64,000 bases of DNA from Fibrobacterota bacterium (GTDB taxonomy: Bacteria > Fibrobacterota > Chitinivibrionia > Chitinivibrionales > Chitinispirillaceae), in assembly GCA_023436145.1 (NCBI GenBank), contig JAEZKP010000095.1:165335-229334 (forward strand). The letters run 5' to 3'. The translations under genes and the position numbers were made by a program. The first letter of the stretch is position 1. Each line of letters opens with the position of its first letter. The notes under the pieces were generated by a model that worked only from the letters and a program-made list of their open reading frames with translations, did no database searches and had not been told where the DNA came from. Below, in pieces: positions 16,700-25,386 of this stretch.

Positions 16700-18930
16700 T
16701 GTCTACCATTCAACAACATAGAATCAGGCCGTACGCTCGATTACTCACTATGCTTGGTGAGCAATTAATTAAAAATGAGCGAATTGCATTAATGGAAATA
16801 ATAAAGAATTCTTATGATGCTGATTCTAAATGGGTAAAAATTACCTTTGAAAATTTTGAAGAAGACTATTCAATTACTTCAGAATCAAAGATCATTATTG
16901 AAGATGCCGGTGATGGAATGTCTTTAGAAACAATAAAAAATTGCTGGCTAAATCCAGCAACACCAAATAAATTACAGCAAAAAAAAGATAAGCCGAAAAC
17001 AAAACTCGGTAGGATTGTTCAAGGTGAAAAAGGTATTGGTAGGTTTGCTGTTTTAAAATTGGGAAGGGTAGTTGAAATAATCACAAAAACAGAGAATGAT
17101 GTACGAGAACATGTAGTTAGATTTGATTTTAGTGATTATGACGATGATTTCTTATCTGTTAAAAATAGTAAGCAGGAAATATTTTTAGATGAAATTGAAG
17201 TGTCAATCTTTTCACGTCCACCAAGGTGTTTTATCGAAAACACATCAAAATTGGGTAATAATTTAATCAAAAGGCCAGCAAAGGGAACAAAAATTGAAAT
17301 TTCTGAACTGAAAGGATCGTGGACCCAAAATAAAGTAGAGAAAGTATTTAAAGATGTTAGTAGGTTGCAGCCGATATTCGAATCCTTTCAAAAAAATAGT
17401 AATGATTTTAGAATTTATTTTTATATTAATGATAACTATCAGCATTTATCTGAAACATATTTAGAAAAGTTAAAATTTTTGCTTAAAGAACGAGCTGTTT
17501 TGAAGATTGAAAATGGACGTTTCGATATTGGTGAAAATGTATTTACTTTTAATCTTAATAAAGTTCCATACACCTTATTGTTAAATGACCCACTTGTAAG
17601 GGGTGATTTATTTTTTAGAAAACGATTCGGTAAAGAAGCAGAAGTATTAAACCATCGAGACATATCATGTGGTTCATTTAGCTTCGAGTTCTATATTTTT
17701 GATTTAGCTCCACGTGCTTCAATAAAATATAAACTTGACAATGATGATAAACAAAACCTTAGAGAACATCGTATATATTTATATAGAGATGGAATAAGAG
17801 TTTATCCATATGGAGACCCAGATGACGATTGGTTAAGGATTGATGTAACACGTGGCACTATTAGTGCAAGCACAATGCTTAGCAATGATCAAATCGTAGG
17901 TGTTGTGAATATCACACAAAAAGAGAATCCCGATCTCAAAGACAAAACTAACCGTGAGGGACTTATTGAACATGGAACTGCAACGGAAGACTTTATAACT
18001 TTAATACAGATTTTTCTCTCTTATATTCGAAAAAGATTTTATTCTAGATACCTTATTGATCAAAAGAACAAAAATGCACATGATGTTTTTAAGACTGGCC
18101 AGGTTCAACAAAGTATTGACGAATTAAAAGCAAGTGTACCTGATAATAAAAAGGCTCAAGAAGCAATAGAGTCAGTTACCAAAGCTTATCAAACGGAACG
18201 AAACTATTTAGTTCATCGTGCGGAAGCGACAGAAGAGCTGGCTGGAGTAGGATTATCTGTAGAAACCGCATCTCATGACATAATGGCAATATTGGGAAAA
18301 GTGTTTTTAAATATTGACAGTCTAATTAGTGAATTAATGGGAAATAATGAATTAGACAGAGAATACATATTGAAAGAACTTCAGTCAATAAGAGGCGGTT
18401 TCAGTTTTATTGAATCACAACTAAGAGATATCCAATTATTATTCAAATCAACCAAAAAACGTAGGAAGTCAATTAATGTATCTGATATAATAGTAAAGGT
18501 TGAGCGCCTCTATAAAAATTTAATGAACAAACAACATATTACTTGTTCTGTTAAAACAATAGGCTCACCTTTACTTGCCAAAACAACTGACGCTGTTTTA
18601 CTTCAACTACTTTTAAATCTTTTTGATAATTCTGTATATTGGTTGTCTCAGATCGATTCAAACAAAAAAGAAATAAATATTATCTTAAATGGAAGCAAAG
18701 GGCAGATGATATTTGCTGACAATGGTCCTGGTATTAGTACTAGTGATTCACCATATATTTTTGAACCTTTTTATTCTGGAAAAGGCGAAGAAGGAAGAGG
18801 GCTTGGTTTATATATAGCAAGACAATTACTTGATAGATATGATTATTCAATCGATCTTGTTGAAATAAAATCAGAAAAAGTATTGTCAGGTGCAAATTTC
18901 GTTGTTAGTTTTATTGCAGAGGATAAATAG
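16699..18930 (+). CDS. Double-GHKL protein: Hsp90-like ATPase N-terminus plus histidine-kinase-like C-terminus
   Basis: 743 residues, no membrane segment. The N-terminal region has a complete GHKL set: LMEIIKNSYDAD (Glu33, Asn37), IIEDAGDGMS (69-73) and GEKGIGRFA (109-117). The C-terminal region looks like a sensor kinase core: a dimerisation/phospho-acceptor-like helix around TASHDIMAIL (His526), an N-box LLLNLFDNS (Asn640/Asn644), G1 ADNGPGIS (Asp674), an F-box FEPFYSGKG and G2 GRGLGLYIA. So one soluble polypeptide carries two ATP-binding sites. Flanked by a methylase and a receiver protein in one operon. The middle (about 200-500) is unrecognised and may sense the trigger. Confidence 0.75.
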   Translation: MSTIQQHRIRPYARLLTMLGEQLIKNERIALMEIIKNSYDADSKWVKITFENFEEDYSITSESKIIIEDAGDGMSLETIKNCWLNPATPNKLQQKKDKPKTKLGRIVQGEKGIGRFAVLKLGRVVEIITKTENDVREHVVRFDFSDYDDDFLSVKNSKQEIFLDEIEVSIFSRPPRCFIENTSKLGNNLIKRPAKGTKIEISELKGSWTQNKVEKVFKDVSRLQPIFESFQKNSNDFRIYFYINDNYQHLSETYLEKLKFLLKERAVLKIENGRFDIGENVFTFNLNKVPYTLLLNDPLVRGDLFFRKRFGKEAEVLNHRDISCGSFSFEFYIFDLAPRASIKYKLDNDDKQNLREHRIYLYRDGIRVYPYGDPDDDWLRIDVTRGTISASTMLSNDQIVGVVNITQKENPDLKDKTNREGLIEHGTATEDFITLIQIFLSYIRKRFYSRYLIDQKNKNAHDVFKTGQVQQSIDELKASVPDNKKAQEAIESVTKAYQTERNYLVHRAEATEELAGVGLSVETASHDIMAILGKVFLNIDSLISELMGNNELDREYILKELQSIRGGFSFIESQLRDIQLLFKSTKKRRKSINVSDIIVKVERLYKNLMNKQHITCSVKTIGSPLLAKTTDAVLLQLLLNLFDNSVYWLSQIDSNKKEINIILNGSKGQMIFADNGPGISTSDSPYIFEPFYSGKGEEGRGLGLYIARQLLDRYDYSIDLVEIKSEKVLSGANFVVSFIAEDK

Positions 18931-18931
18931 T

Positions 18932-20275
18932 ATGAAAGTTAACATTAATGATTTGTTCAAGGGCATAGCGATTGTAATCGATGATGAAATTGATATTAGA
19001 ACAAAAAATATTAACAATATTGTTAAACAGATTGAATCATTAAATATTCCTGTTAAATCTTATAACACAATTCCGAATATGGAAATAATAGAACATTTTC
19101 AGGGTTTATCATTTGTTTTGCTTGATTGGAACTTAATTGGATCTTCTTATAAAAAAAAAGGAGTTAAAATACCTGAGCAAGTCAAGGAAGAATCATATGG
19201 TCGAATAATCGATTTCATTAAAAATCTGAAAAAAGTGTGTTATTGCCCGATTTTTATTTTTTCAAATGACACTAAAGAACATATTCAAGATAGATTATCT
19301 GATTCCGGACTATTTTCCGATGAAAAACCAAGCAATATATTGATCGAGTCAAAAGGTGACCTATTGAAGGAAAATATTCTGGAAACAACGATTTCAAACT
19401 GGGTAGAAAATAATCCTTCAATTTATGTATTAAAGGAATGGGAAAAAGAATATCACAAATGCAAAAATCAAATGTTTAATGACTTCCAAGATATAAATCC
19501 GGTCTGGCCGAATGTTATGTGGAAATGCTTTGGAGAAGATGGTGTTAATAAATCATTAGAACTGGGTGAATTAATTTCACGTAACCTCATAACAAGAATG
19601 CAACCTTTTCATTTTAGAGATGATATTCTGCTAAAAAATGACAAAAAACCTGCACAGTCGGAAATTAGGAGTGTTATAGAGGGAACAAAGTTTATCAAAT
19701 CCCTTGATGACAATGATATCTCAACTGGTGATATTTATAAGATAAAGGAAGCCGGTGCAAGTAAATATATTTATTATTTAAATATTCGAGCACATTGCGA
19801 TTTATTGAGGACTACAAATCCAGAGATATATTGCATTTCTGGATGTGAATTAAAACAAGATAAAGATGGATGTTTGGAATGTCAAGATATTAAATTCTTT
19901 GAAGGCAATTTTCATGAAAAAAGTAATCATGCGATTGTACCTTTCATTGATAATGGAAAAATAATTGAGTTTAAATTTAAATGTTTTAAAATTATTAAAT
20001 TAAAAGATTTAGTGAAAACACATAATAGAATCGGTAGATTGTTACCACCGTATATTGTTAAAATTCAGCAGCAGTTTTCAAATTACATTCATCGTCAAGG
20101 TCTTCCTAGAATTCCATGTGAGGCATATTTTCATACTTTGGTTGAAAAAAATGAAAATGAAAATGGTGAGTGTATCGAATCAGATAATAATAAGATAAAA
20201 GAAATAAAAATTAGCAAGCGTATCCATAAAATGGAAAATGAGGTAAATGATTCATATAAACAAGTAATTAAATAA
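18932..20275 (+). CDS. Receiver-domain protein with long unknown C-terminal region
   Basis: About 447 residues. The N-terminus reads as a response-regulator receiver: IAIVIDDE (acidic pair Asp17/Asp18), phospho-acceptor Asp65 in FVLLDWNL, Ser111 in IFIFSND, and a Lys in LIESKGD. The C-terminal ~300 residues are not a known DNA-binding domain. They contain cysteines (AHCDLLR, YCISGCEL, GCLECQD) and the segment RIGRLLPPYIVKIQQQF. The start at 18932 follows the stop of the GHKL gene by one base, so the pair is translationally coupled. Likely the output partner of that kinase-like protein. The effector activity is unknown. Confidence 0.7.
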   Translation: MKVNINDLFKGIAIVIDDEIDIRTKNINNIVKQIESLNIPVKSYNTIPNMEIIEHFQGLSFVLLDWNLIGSSYKKKGVKIPEQVKEESYGRIIDFIKNLKKVCYCPIFIFSNDTKEHIQDRLSDSGLFSDEKPSNILIESKGDLLKENILETTISNWVENNPSIYVLKEWEKEYHKCKNQMFNDFQDINPVWPNVMWKCFGEDGVNKSLELGELISRNLITRMQPFHFRDDILLKNDKKPAQSEIRSVIEGTKFIKSLDDNDISTGDIYKIKEAGASKYIYYLNIRAHCDLLRTTNPEIYCISGCELKQDKDGCLECQDIKFFEGNFHEKSNHAIVPFIDNGKIIEFKFKCFKIIKLKDLVKTHNRIGRLLPPYIVKIQQQFSNYIHRQGLPRIPCEAYFHTLVEKNENENGECIESDNNKIKEIKISKRIHKMENEVNDSYKQVIK

Positions 20276-20351
20276 AAAGAATAAAATAATAGATTAATTA
20301 ACATCAGTAAAAATTTGCAAACTTTCTATAGTTACTCGTGAATTTTTTTTT

Positions 20352-20654
20352 CTATTGTTTGTTTATCTTTATTCCGAAAAACGAAACTATCTCATCGGCC
20401 GGTAATTCATCATCCAATTCTGGACTTCTGTAACTTTGAATCGTAACTTTTTTTCCTGCTTTTGAACATGGAAAACCGTTAGAATATGAATTTTGGCTCC
20501 ACATATATACTGTAGGTTTTGGGACACCAATGATTTCACAAAGTTCATCAACATTAACGAAACGTTCCAGGGTTTGTTTGGCGGCCATTATTGCTGCAGC
20601 TATGCCATCAATTATCGTTTTAATATCATCTGGATGTAAACGGAACATTTCCAT
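20352..20654 (-). CDS. AlpA/excisionase-like HTH protein
   Basis: 100 residues from the ATG at 20654, chosen because GGAGG sits just upstream and because it then aligns with the neighbouring paralogue. Shared landmarks are FRLHPDDI, VDELCEIIGVPKPTVY (winged-helix recognition part) and SNGFPCSKAGKKV. Such small MerR/AlpA-like proteins act as excisionases or local regulators. It is the last gene of the leftward early operon and converges with the cargo operon. Confidence 0.65.
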   Translation of the reverse strand: MEMFRLHPDDIKTIIDGIAAAIMAAKQTLERFVNVDELCEIIGVPKPTVYMWSQNSYSNGFPCSKAGKKVTIQSYRSPELDDELPADEIVSFFGIKINKQ

Positions 20655-20716
20655 AATACCTCCATGTTTTTGAATCGTTTTAAGCAAAACGTTCATATTA
20701 TGGATTAAAAATATTA

Positions 20717-20995
20717 TTACCTTCTTTTTTTTGTGGGTTTATCTTTCAACCATTCGATCACTTCTGATGCTTTAAATCTCAGTTCCTTCCCTCTCTTACT
20801 GCACGGAAATCCATTTGATTCCGATTGATGCGAATACTGATAAAGTGTCCCTTTCGGAATCCCAGTAATAACTGCCAGCTCATCAATGCCAACCAACTTT
20901 TCCGGCATCGCTTTAGCTTCAGCCATTCCAGAAACAATCTTTTTTGCCAATAGGTCTATATCATCCGGATGCAAGCGCAATATCGTTTCCACCAT
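20717..20995 (-). CDS. AlpA/excisionase-like HTH protein, paralogue
   Basis: 92 residues, clearly related to the downstream neighbour: LRLHPDDI, IDELAVITGIPKGTLYQYS and SNGFPCSKRGKELRF are the same blocks. It ends in FKASEVIEWLKDK, the typical end of HTH_17 proteins. Probably binds DNA as an excisionase or transcription regulator. The pair arose by tandem duplication. Confidence 0.7.
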   Translation of the reverse strand: MVETILRLHPDDIDLLAKKIVSGMAEAKAMPEKLVGIDELAVITGIPKGTLYQYSHQSESNGFPCSKRGKELRFKASEVIEWLKDKPTKKRR

Positions 20996-20998
20996 TTT

Positions 20999-21232
20999 TT
21001 ACCTTCTTTTGAGATATGTAACTTTACAGCCCAGTGCAGATGAAAGCTTCTCTGCAATTTTCTTCTTTGCTGTATCAGCTGCTCTTTTTGAAATCTCTTT
21101 GCAGCTATTACAAATTCCACTTGTATATGAAGCTCCATTCCTTGCAGGTGCGTACTTCGGATGATACCAGGTACCATCAACCAGCACTCTCCCGCAGCGG
21201 ACACATTCCGGAATTCTCTGAATTTCTTTCAT
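20999..21232 (-). CDS. Small Zn-ribbon-like protein
   Basis: 77 residues with two Cys-x2-Cys pairs (CVRCG and CNSC) about 30 residues apart, so a likely zinc ribbon. A basic helical tail follows (KRAADTAKKKIAEKL). It sits three bases from the AlpA-like gene in the same leftward operon. Probably nucleic-acid or protein binding; no specific family recognised. Confidence 0.55.
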   Translation of the reverse strand: MKEIQRIPECVRCGRVLVDGTWYHPKYAPARNGASYTSGICNSCKEISKRAADTAKKKIAEKLSSALGCKVTYLKRR

Positions 21233-21241
21233 GTTTACCTT

Positions 21242-22108
21242 TCACAGCAATGAAGTTTGCAACTGAATCAATTCAACCTGGGGGAGATCATTAAATTCCC
21301 TGCCATCGAGCATCCGGCCGGTACTGGTTTTCCCCAGTTTAACTGATGCTCCTCCCATTGCCCATCGATAAATCTGTGCTGTCCTTTCGCTTATAACCAG
21401 ATCATTATGAAGAGTGAAAAATTCAGCTCCATCACCGATGATATTGGTATTCTTTATACCATGGATCCATTCTCCCCAGTGCTTAAAGAAGAATGGCACA
21501 TTATGTATATGGCACTGGTCCCGGTCATTGCGAAACCACAATGCATGTGAAGGTCTGGCTCGATCTCCGGTTTCTCCACCGGTGATTACCCATGCACGAT
21601 TTCCCAGGCTTAAAAAATTGGGAGGATATTGAATCAGGCCGAGATTCGGTTCGTGACTGATGACATAATGTGCTGCAGGTATGAGCTCCAGGATCTGCCA
21701 TCGGAGATTAAAATTCCATTGGTCCTCTGCAGTAATTCCCAGAATGACATTCTTCCATCCGGATCCCCAGTCGGAAGGCAAACATTCGGCGATCCGCTCC
21801 GGACGTTTGGTAAGAATGATGAAACACAGGTCCGGCCGGTTTCGAATAATATTCCAGGCATTCGCTCTCCACTGGTCTGCAGCTTCATGGAAAAAATCAC
21901 TCCATGAACAGGTAAATACCCAGGTGCCTGGTTTCAGTGATAACGGTTTCTCAAAAGTTTTTTTTGAAGAAAGGACTACCTGTCTGGGATCTTTTCCGTA
22001 ATGGAACATTTCCCGGTACATATAACAGTTGTCACAAGCTGTTGAAACAGGATGACAGCCCTGCCAGGGATTCCAGGTTTCGTCAGTCCATTGGATGTTA
22101 GTTGGCAT
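21242..22108 (-). CDS. Phage Gp37/Gp68 family protein (DUF5131)
   Basis: 288 residues. It starts IQWTDETWNPWQGCHPVSTA, the signature of this phage and plasmid family. Cys18, Cys25 and Cys28 form a Cys-x6-Cys-x2-Cys cluster resembling a variant radical-SAM iron-sulfur site, followed by a TIM-barrel-like sequence (FIILTKRPERI, WVITGGETGDRARP). The family is common in mobile elements but its reaction is not established. It belongs to the early leftward operon with nucleic-acid-related genes. Confidence 0.8.
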   Translation of the reverse strand: MPTNIQWTDETWNPWQGCHPVSTACDNCYMYREMFHYGKDPRQVVLSSKKTFEKPLSLKPGTWVFTCSWSDFFHEAADQWRANAWNIIRNRPDLCFIILTKRPERIAECLPSDWGSGWKNVILGITAEDQWNFNLRWQILELIPAAHYVISHEPNLGLIQYPPNFLSLGNRAWVITGGETGDRARPSHALWFRNDRDQCHIHNVPFFFKHWGEWIHGIKNTNIIGDGAEFFTLHNDLVISERTAQIYRWAMGGASVKLGKTSTGRMLDGREFNDLPQVELIQLQTSLL

Positions 22109-22160
22109 AAGTTACCTCTTTTCTGTTATCGACACGTAAGCATCTTTGGCAATGAGACAA

Positions 22161-22646
22161 TTAAGTGCTAAGATCACAATCATCCATTTTTATTTTTACT
22201 TTATAATCACAACCTTTTCCTGGACATACGTAAACATATTCCTTATCAGTTAAATTACTTTCAGATAAATTAAGAACCCTTTCACAAAGAGGACAAATGT
22301 TAAAATTAGTTGTATACTTAAATTCTATTCTATTTACATAAGTTTCTGGTGTACAATTCTTATGCGACCTGCAGAACATATCGATAAACCATTCCGGAGA
22401 TTTGCCGGGAAAACCTTCCATAGTAACTTCTGCAGGAGTGATTTTACAAAGCATCTCCGGAGTGTTACTGATAATGACCAGGACACATATTCTCTTTATT
22501 TTTTCACCTTTTTTAAGGCCCTGACTTTTTTCTACAGCCATAACCTGGTCACCCGGTTTCAGAAACTTCCATCCCAGGCGGCGGGTGACTGTTTTAGAAC
22601 GGTTTTTGGTCTGTTCTGTCGTAAGCATAAAAGACATGTTTCTCAT
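22161..22646 (-). CDS. ASCH-domain protein with C-terminal zinc ribbon
   Basis: 161 residues. The N-terminal half has TKTVTRR-like KNRSKTVTRRLGWKFLKPGD and later GKSPEWFIDMFCRSHK plus NRIEFKY, the pattern of phage ASCH-type RNA/nucleoside-binding proteins. The last 50 residues add a zinc ribbon (CPLCERVL...YVCPGKGCDY). Role unknown, perhaps in nucleotide or RNA modification in the phage early phase. Confidence 0.65.
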   Translation of the reverse strand: MRNMSFMLTTEQTKNRSKTVTRRLGWKFLKPGDQVMAVEKSQGLKKGEKIKRICVLVIISNTPEMLCKITPAEVTMEGFPGKSPEWFIDMFCRSHKNCTPETYVNRIEFKYTTNFNICPLCERVLNLSESNLTDKEYVYVCPGKGCDYKVKIKMDDCDLST

Positions 22647-22655
22647 AGTATTGCC

Positions 22656-22892
22656 TTAAAATTTGATAATCATTGACCTTTCGATTTTCAGATCCATTTC
22701 CGGGTCCTGTACAAATCGAACTTCTCCATCAAATGTGCACTTTAAAAGGTGCACATTTTTGACATCCTGGGGAGAAAGCATTTTCAATGCAGTAATTTCA
22801 TCCAGAGTGTATGTCACTCCGGAATCAAAACTGACTGAACCATCATCATTGATAGTTGCTTTTTCATCGAGAAGTCTGGAATTGAATCTCAT
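22656..22892 (-). CDS. Small hypothetical phage protein
   Basis: 78 residues, beta-rich in appearance (ATINDDGSVSFDSGVTYTLDE). Its start overlaps the ParB-like stop by four bases (ATGA type), so it is coupled to that gene. No recognised domain. Confidence 0.5.
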   Translation of the reverse strand: MRFNSRLLDEKATINDDGSVSFDSGVTYTLDEITALKMLSPQDVKNVHLLKCTFDGEVRFVQDPEMDLKIERSMIIKF

Positions 22893-24577
22893 TCTGAAAG
22901 CTCCTCATCGACCAGGTCAGAGATTTTTTTGCTGGCTTTCTTGGATGGAGATTTCTTCGGTTTTGCCTTTTTGTTTTTGGCAGGCTTTTTCTTCGCGGGG
23001 ATCTGGTCCGGATCCGGATCTGAATCGGTGTTTACAGATTCCTCAGAAGTGGTTACTGGTTTAGCGGATTCCTCTTTCTTCCAGGATTTGGGTTCCTTTA
23101 TTTCCAGCTCAACTTCTCTGGAAATCTCATCAAGATCGATGCTTAAATAGTCAGTGTATTTTCTGACTACTTCAAGGTCAACTGACTGGGATTCCTGGAT
23201 ATATTTTAATATCTCAATCCATCCCGGAAGGACACAACGCGCAAGCTCCACCGGCATCGATTCGCTGTCAAATCTTTTGACGAATGTCTTGTGTTGTTTC
23301 CAATTGTCGAACATATCATAATCGGTGTCATCGATTACCGATTCATACCTTTTGGTTCCCCAGATGATTGCCATGGAAAGCTGTTTTTCCAGGGGTAATT
23401 TTGTAATAATAGAGGGCTGGTTTCTTTCGGATGTAAGTATGCCGATGACAACTTCTATAACCCGTTTCCTTCTCTTTTTGGAAAGCCCTTCGCGTTTTTC
23501 ATCCAGTGTTTTCGGACCTGATGATTTAATCTCATTTCTACCGAAGGATTTAACCCATTTAACCTGGCCGATTCCACTTCCATCAACGACCAATGCCTGT
23601 TTTGCATCCGGATCGGATTTTTTACATTCGCTAACATCATATTCGTTAACTGCATTTTGAACAAAGCGATCATCGCTATCAAAGAGACCGTTATATTTGT
23701 TTTTATTGATGATAACCAGGTCAGGATTCTTCTCCCGCAGCTCCGATTCTTTTTTAAACACAAAAAGCCTGGATTTTTCTTTCCAGCAATCTGCATCGAT
23801 ACACTTATCGACCACTTTTCCTTTGATCTCTTCCTGGTCAAAAAGATTGACCTGCAAAGATGTCCTTTTCTGACAATCTGTGCAGGCACCTGCAGAGGGG
23901 CAAAGCTCGCTATCATTGAGCTTCCAGGGGGCAGATGATAGATGCATCAAAAAACTATTAAGATCCTCTTTAAGTTCTCTTAGAGGTTTAACATCACAAT
24001 AATCAACTACATCATCGAAGTATTTTCTCTGGATATGTTGATCAAATCTGGCGAGCAGCTCCAGATGTGCACCGGTCCAGGATCTGATACCACTGTGGTT
24101 ATCCGGATCATTATAGACTGCAACAATTTCCGGTATCAGATTAGACAATTTACTGCGGCGGGCAATCCATTTAACATCTTTTCCCAGGCGATCTGCTATT
24201 TCTTCGATAGACAAACCATCAGAAATGAGGACCTGAATCGATTCTGCTTCCTCCAGGGGACTGAGATCTTCTCTCTGCATGTTTTCAGTGATGGTTTTTT
24301 CATGTGCCTCAATGTCGGTTAAAACATGAATAAAAACCGGCATCTCATTCACTATTACTGAACAAGCTCTCCATCGACGTTCACCGATTACCAGCTCATA
24401 CCCATTCTCGATAGTGGGATGCTTGCGGACAATGGGAGGCTGCAGCAATCCTTGAGCTGCAATGGATTTTACAAGCTCCTCCACATTGGCACGTTGCCCT
24501 GTACATTTGTTAACTGGTGATGGATAAATGGATGCTACATCCACCATCACCGGCGAAACTGCTTTTAATTGATTCAT
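22889..24577 (-). CDS. ParB/Spo0J-family protein with long basic C-terminus
   Basis: 562 residues. The ParB N-terminal nucleotide-binding (CTPase-type) domain is clear: IYPSPVNKC, GLLQPPIVR, VIGERRWRA (63-71) and TENMQREDLSPLEEAESIQ. The HTH follows: LSIEEIADRLGKDVKWIARR. The middle contains cysteines (CPSAGACTDCQKR) that could bind zinc, and the tail is Lys-rich (KKPAKNKKAKPKKSPSKKAS). Such phage ParB-like proteins may segregate, condense or regulate phage DNA. There is no ParA next to it; a ParA lies 37 kb away near attR. Confidence 0.8.
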   Translation of the reverse strand: MNQLKAVSPVMVDVASIYPSPVNKCTGQRANVEELVKSIAAQGLLQPPIVRKHPTIENGYELVIGERRWRACSVIVNEMPVFIHVLTDIEAHEKTITENMQREDLSPLEEAESIQVLISDGLSIEEIADRLGKDVKWIARRSKLSNLIPEIVAVYNDPDNHSGIRSWTGAHLELLARFDQHIQRKYFDDVVDYCDVKPLRELKEDLNSFLMHLSSAPWKLNDSELCPSAGACTDCQKRTSLQVNLFDQEEIKGKVVDKCIDADCWKEKSRLFVFKKESELREKNPDLVIINKNKYNGLFDSDDRFVQNAVNEYDVSECKKSDPDAKQALVVDGSGIGQVKWVKSFGRNEIKSSGPKTLDEKREGLSKKRRKRVIEVVIGILTSERNQPSIITKLPLEKQLSMAIIWGTKRYESVIDDTDYDMFDNWKQHKTFVKRFDSESMPVELARCVLPGWIEILKYIQESQSVDLEVVRKYTDYLSIDLDEISREVELEIKEPKSWKKEESAKPVTTSEESVNTDSDPDPDQIPAKKKPAKNKKAKPKKSPSKKASKKISDLVDEELSE

Positions 24578-25083
24578 ATCAAATCCTTTCCTTTCATGGT
24601 TGAATCAATGTATGTAATTTTGTCAAATCCTTCGGATTTGGAAACCGGTTCAAATTCCTGCACCATATCGGTAATAACCCGTTTCCACTGTTGTGAAGAA
24701 ACACCACGGGGATCCGCTAATCGTTTATTCAAACAGATTTCTAAATCATAGTTGAAAACAATCGCTCTGATTTGTACACGTTCCGCATAAAACATAGCCC
24801 GTAAGCTGGAGATCAATTCCTTCCTGGAAGCCTTTGTTAATACCATGACAGTATCGTCGAGGATGGCATTACGGCCGGATTGTGCGATCTGACGAACTAT
24901 AAAACCGGCGATTCTCTGCACCATCGCCTGGTCGCTATCTTTGTAAACATAACAACCATAAAGCATTTCTCTTATTGCATCGAGAGTAATAATCATCCAT
25001 TCTGGATTACTTATTACAAAGTTTCTGGCAAAGGTGGTTTTCCCGACACCAGGAAGCCCGATTAAAACGTCAATGATACGCAT
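24574..25083 (-). CDS. P-loop kinase (polynucleotide kinase/zeta-like AAA_33)
   Basis: 169 residues. Walker A is GLPGVGKT (9-16), followed by TLDAIREMLYG and ILDDTVMVLTKASRKEL, in the style of small kinases that phosphorylate polynucleotide 5' ends, nucleotides or aminosugars. The C-terminal CLNKRLADPRGVSSQQWKR resembles the lid/Arg region. It overlaps the ParB-like start by four bases. The phage setting favours a nucleic-acid end-repair role, but this is inference. Confidence 0.65.
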   Translation of the reverse strand: MRIIDVLIGLPGVGKTTFARNFVISNPEWMIITLDAIREMLYGCYVYKDSDQAMVQRIAGFIVRQIAQSGRNAILDDTVMVLTKASRKELISSLRAMFYAERVQIRAIVFNYDLEICLNKRLADPRGVSSQQWKRVITDMVQEFEPVSKSEGFDKITYIDSTMKGKDLI

Positions 25084-25385
25084 GACAATCTGCCTTTCAT
25101 TTTCTTCAAAGATTTATTAATAATAAAATTGATTCTTCTTTCACTTATACCGGTCATCCTGGCAATCTGGCAGCGGTCATAACTGCCATGATACTTGATT
25201 AAAGAATTTACAGCACACTTACGCAGGTAAGAATCACTGAATGAAACAATCATACCCTGGACTGGTTTACCAGTTTCTATTGATTTGCATATATCATCAA
25301 ATGACAAGCCGGTGTTTTTCATGCATATTCCTAAACTTTCAAAGTGGCCGAGTGTTTTTCCCCAGAAATTGCAGACTTCAAGCAT
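25062..25385 (-). CDS. Small HTH protein
   Basis: 107 residues. The C-terminal part YDRCQIARMTGISERRINFII reads as a helix-turn-helix, like Fis-type or sigma-region-4-type elements, and the segment LRKCAVNSLIKYHGSY precedes it. The stop overlaps the kinase gene start by 22 bases. Probably a phage regulator of unknown target. Confidence 0.5.
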   Translation of the reverse strand: MLEVCNFWGKTLGHFESLGICMKNTGLSFDDICKSIETGKPVQGMIVSFSDSYLRKCAVNSLIKYHGSYDRCQIARMTGISERRINFIINKSLKKMKGRLSCVSLTF

Positions 25386-25386
25386 T

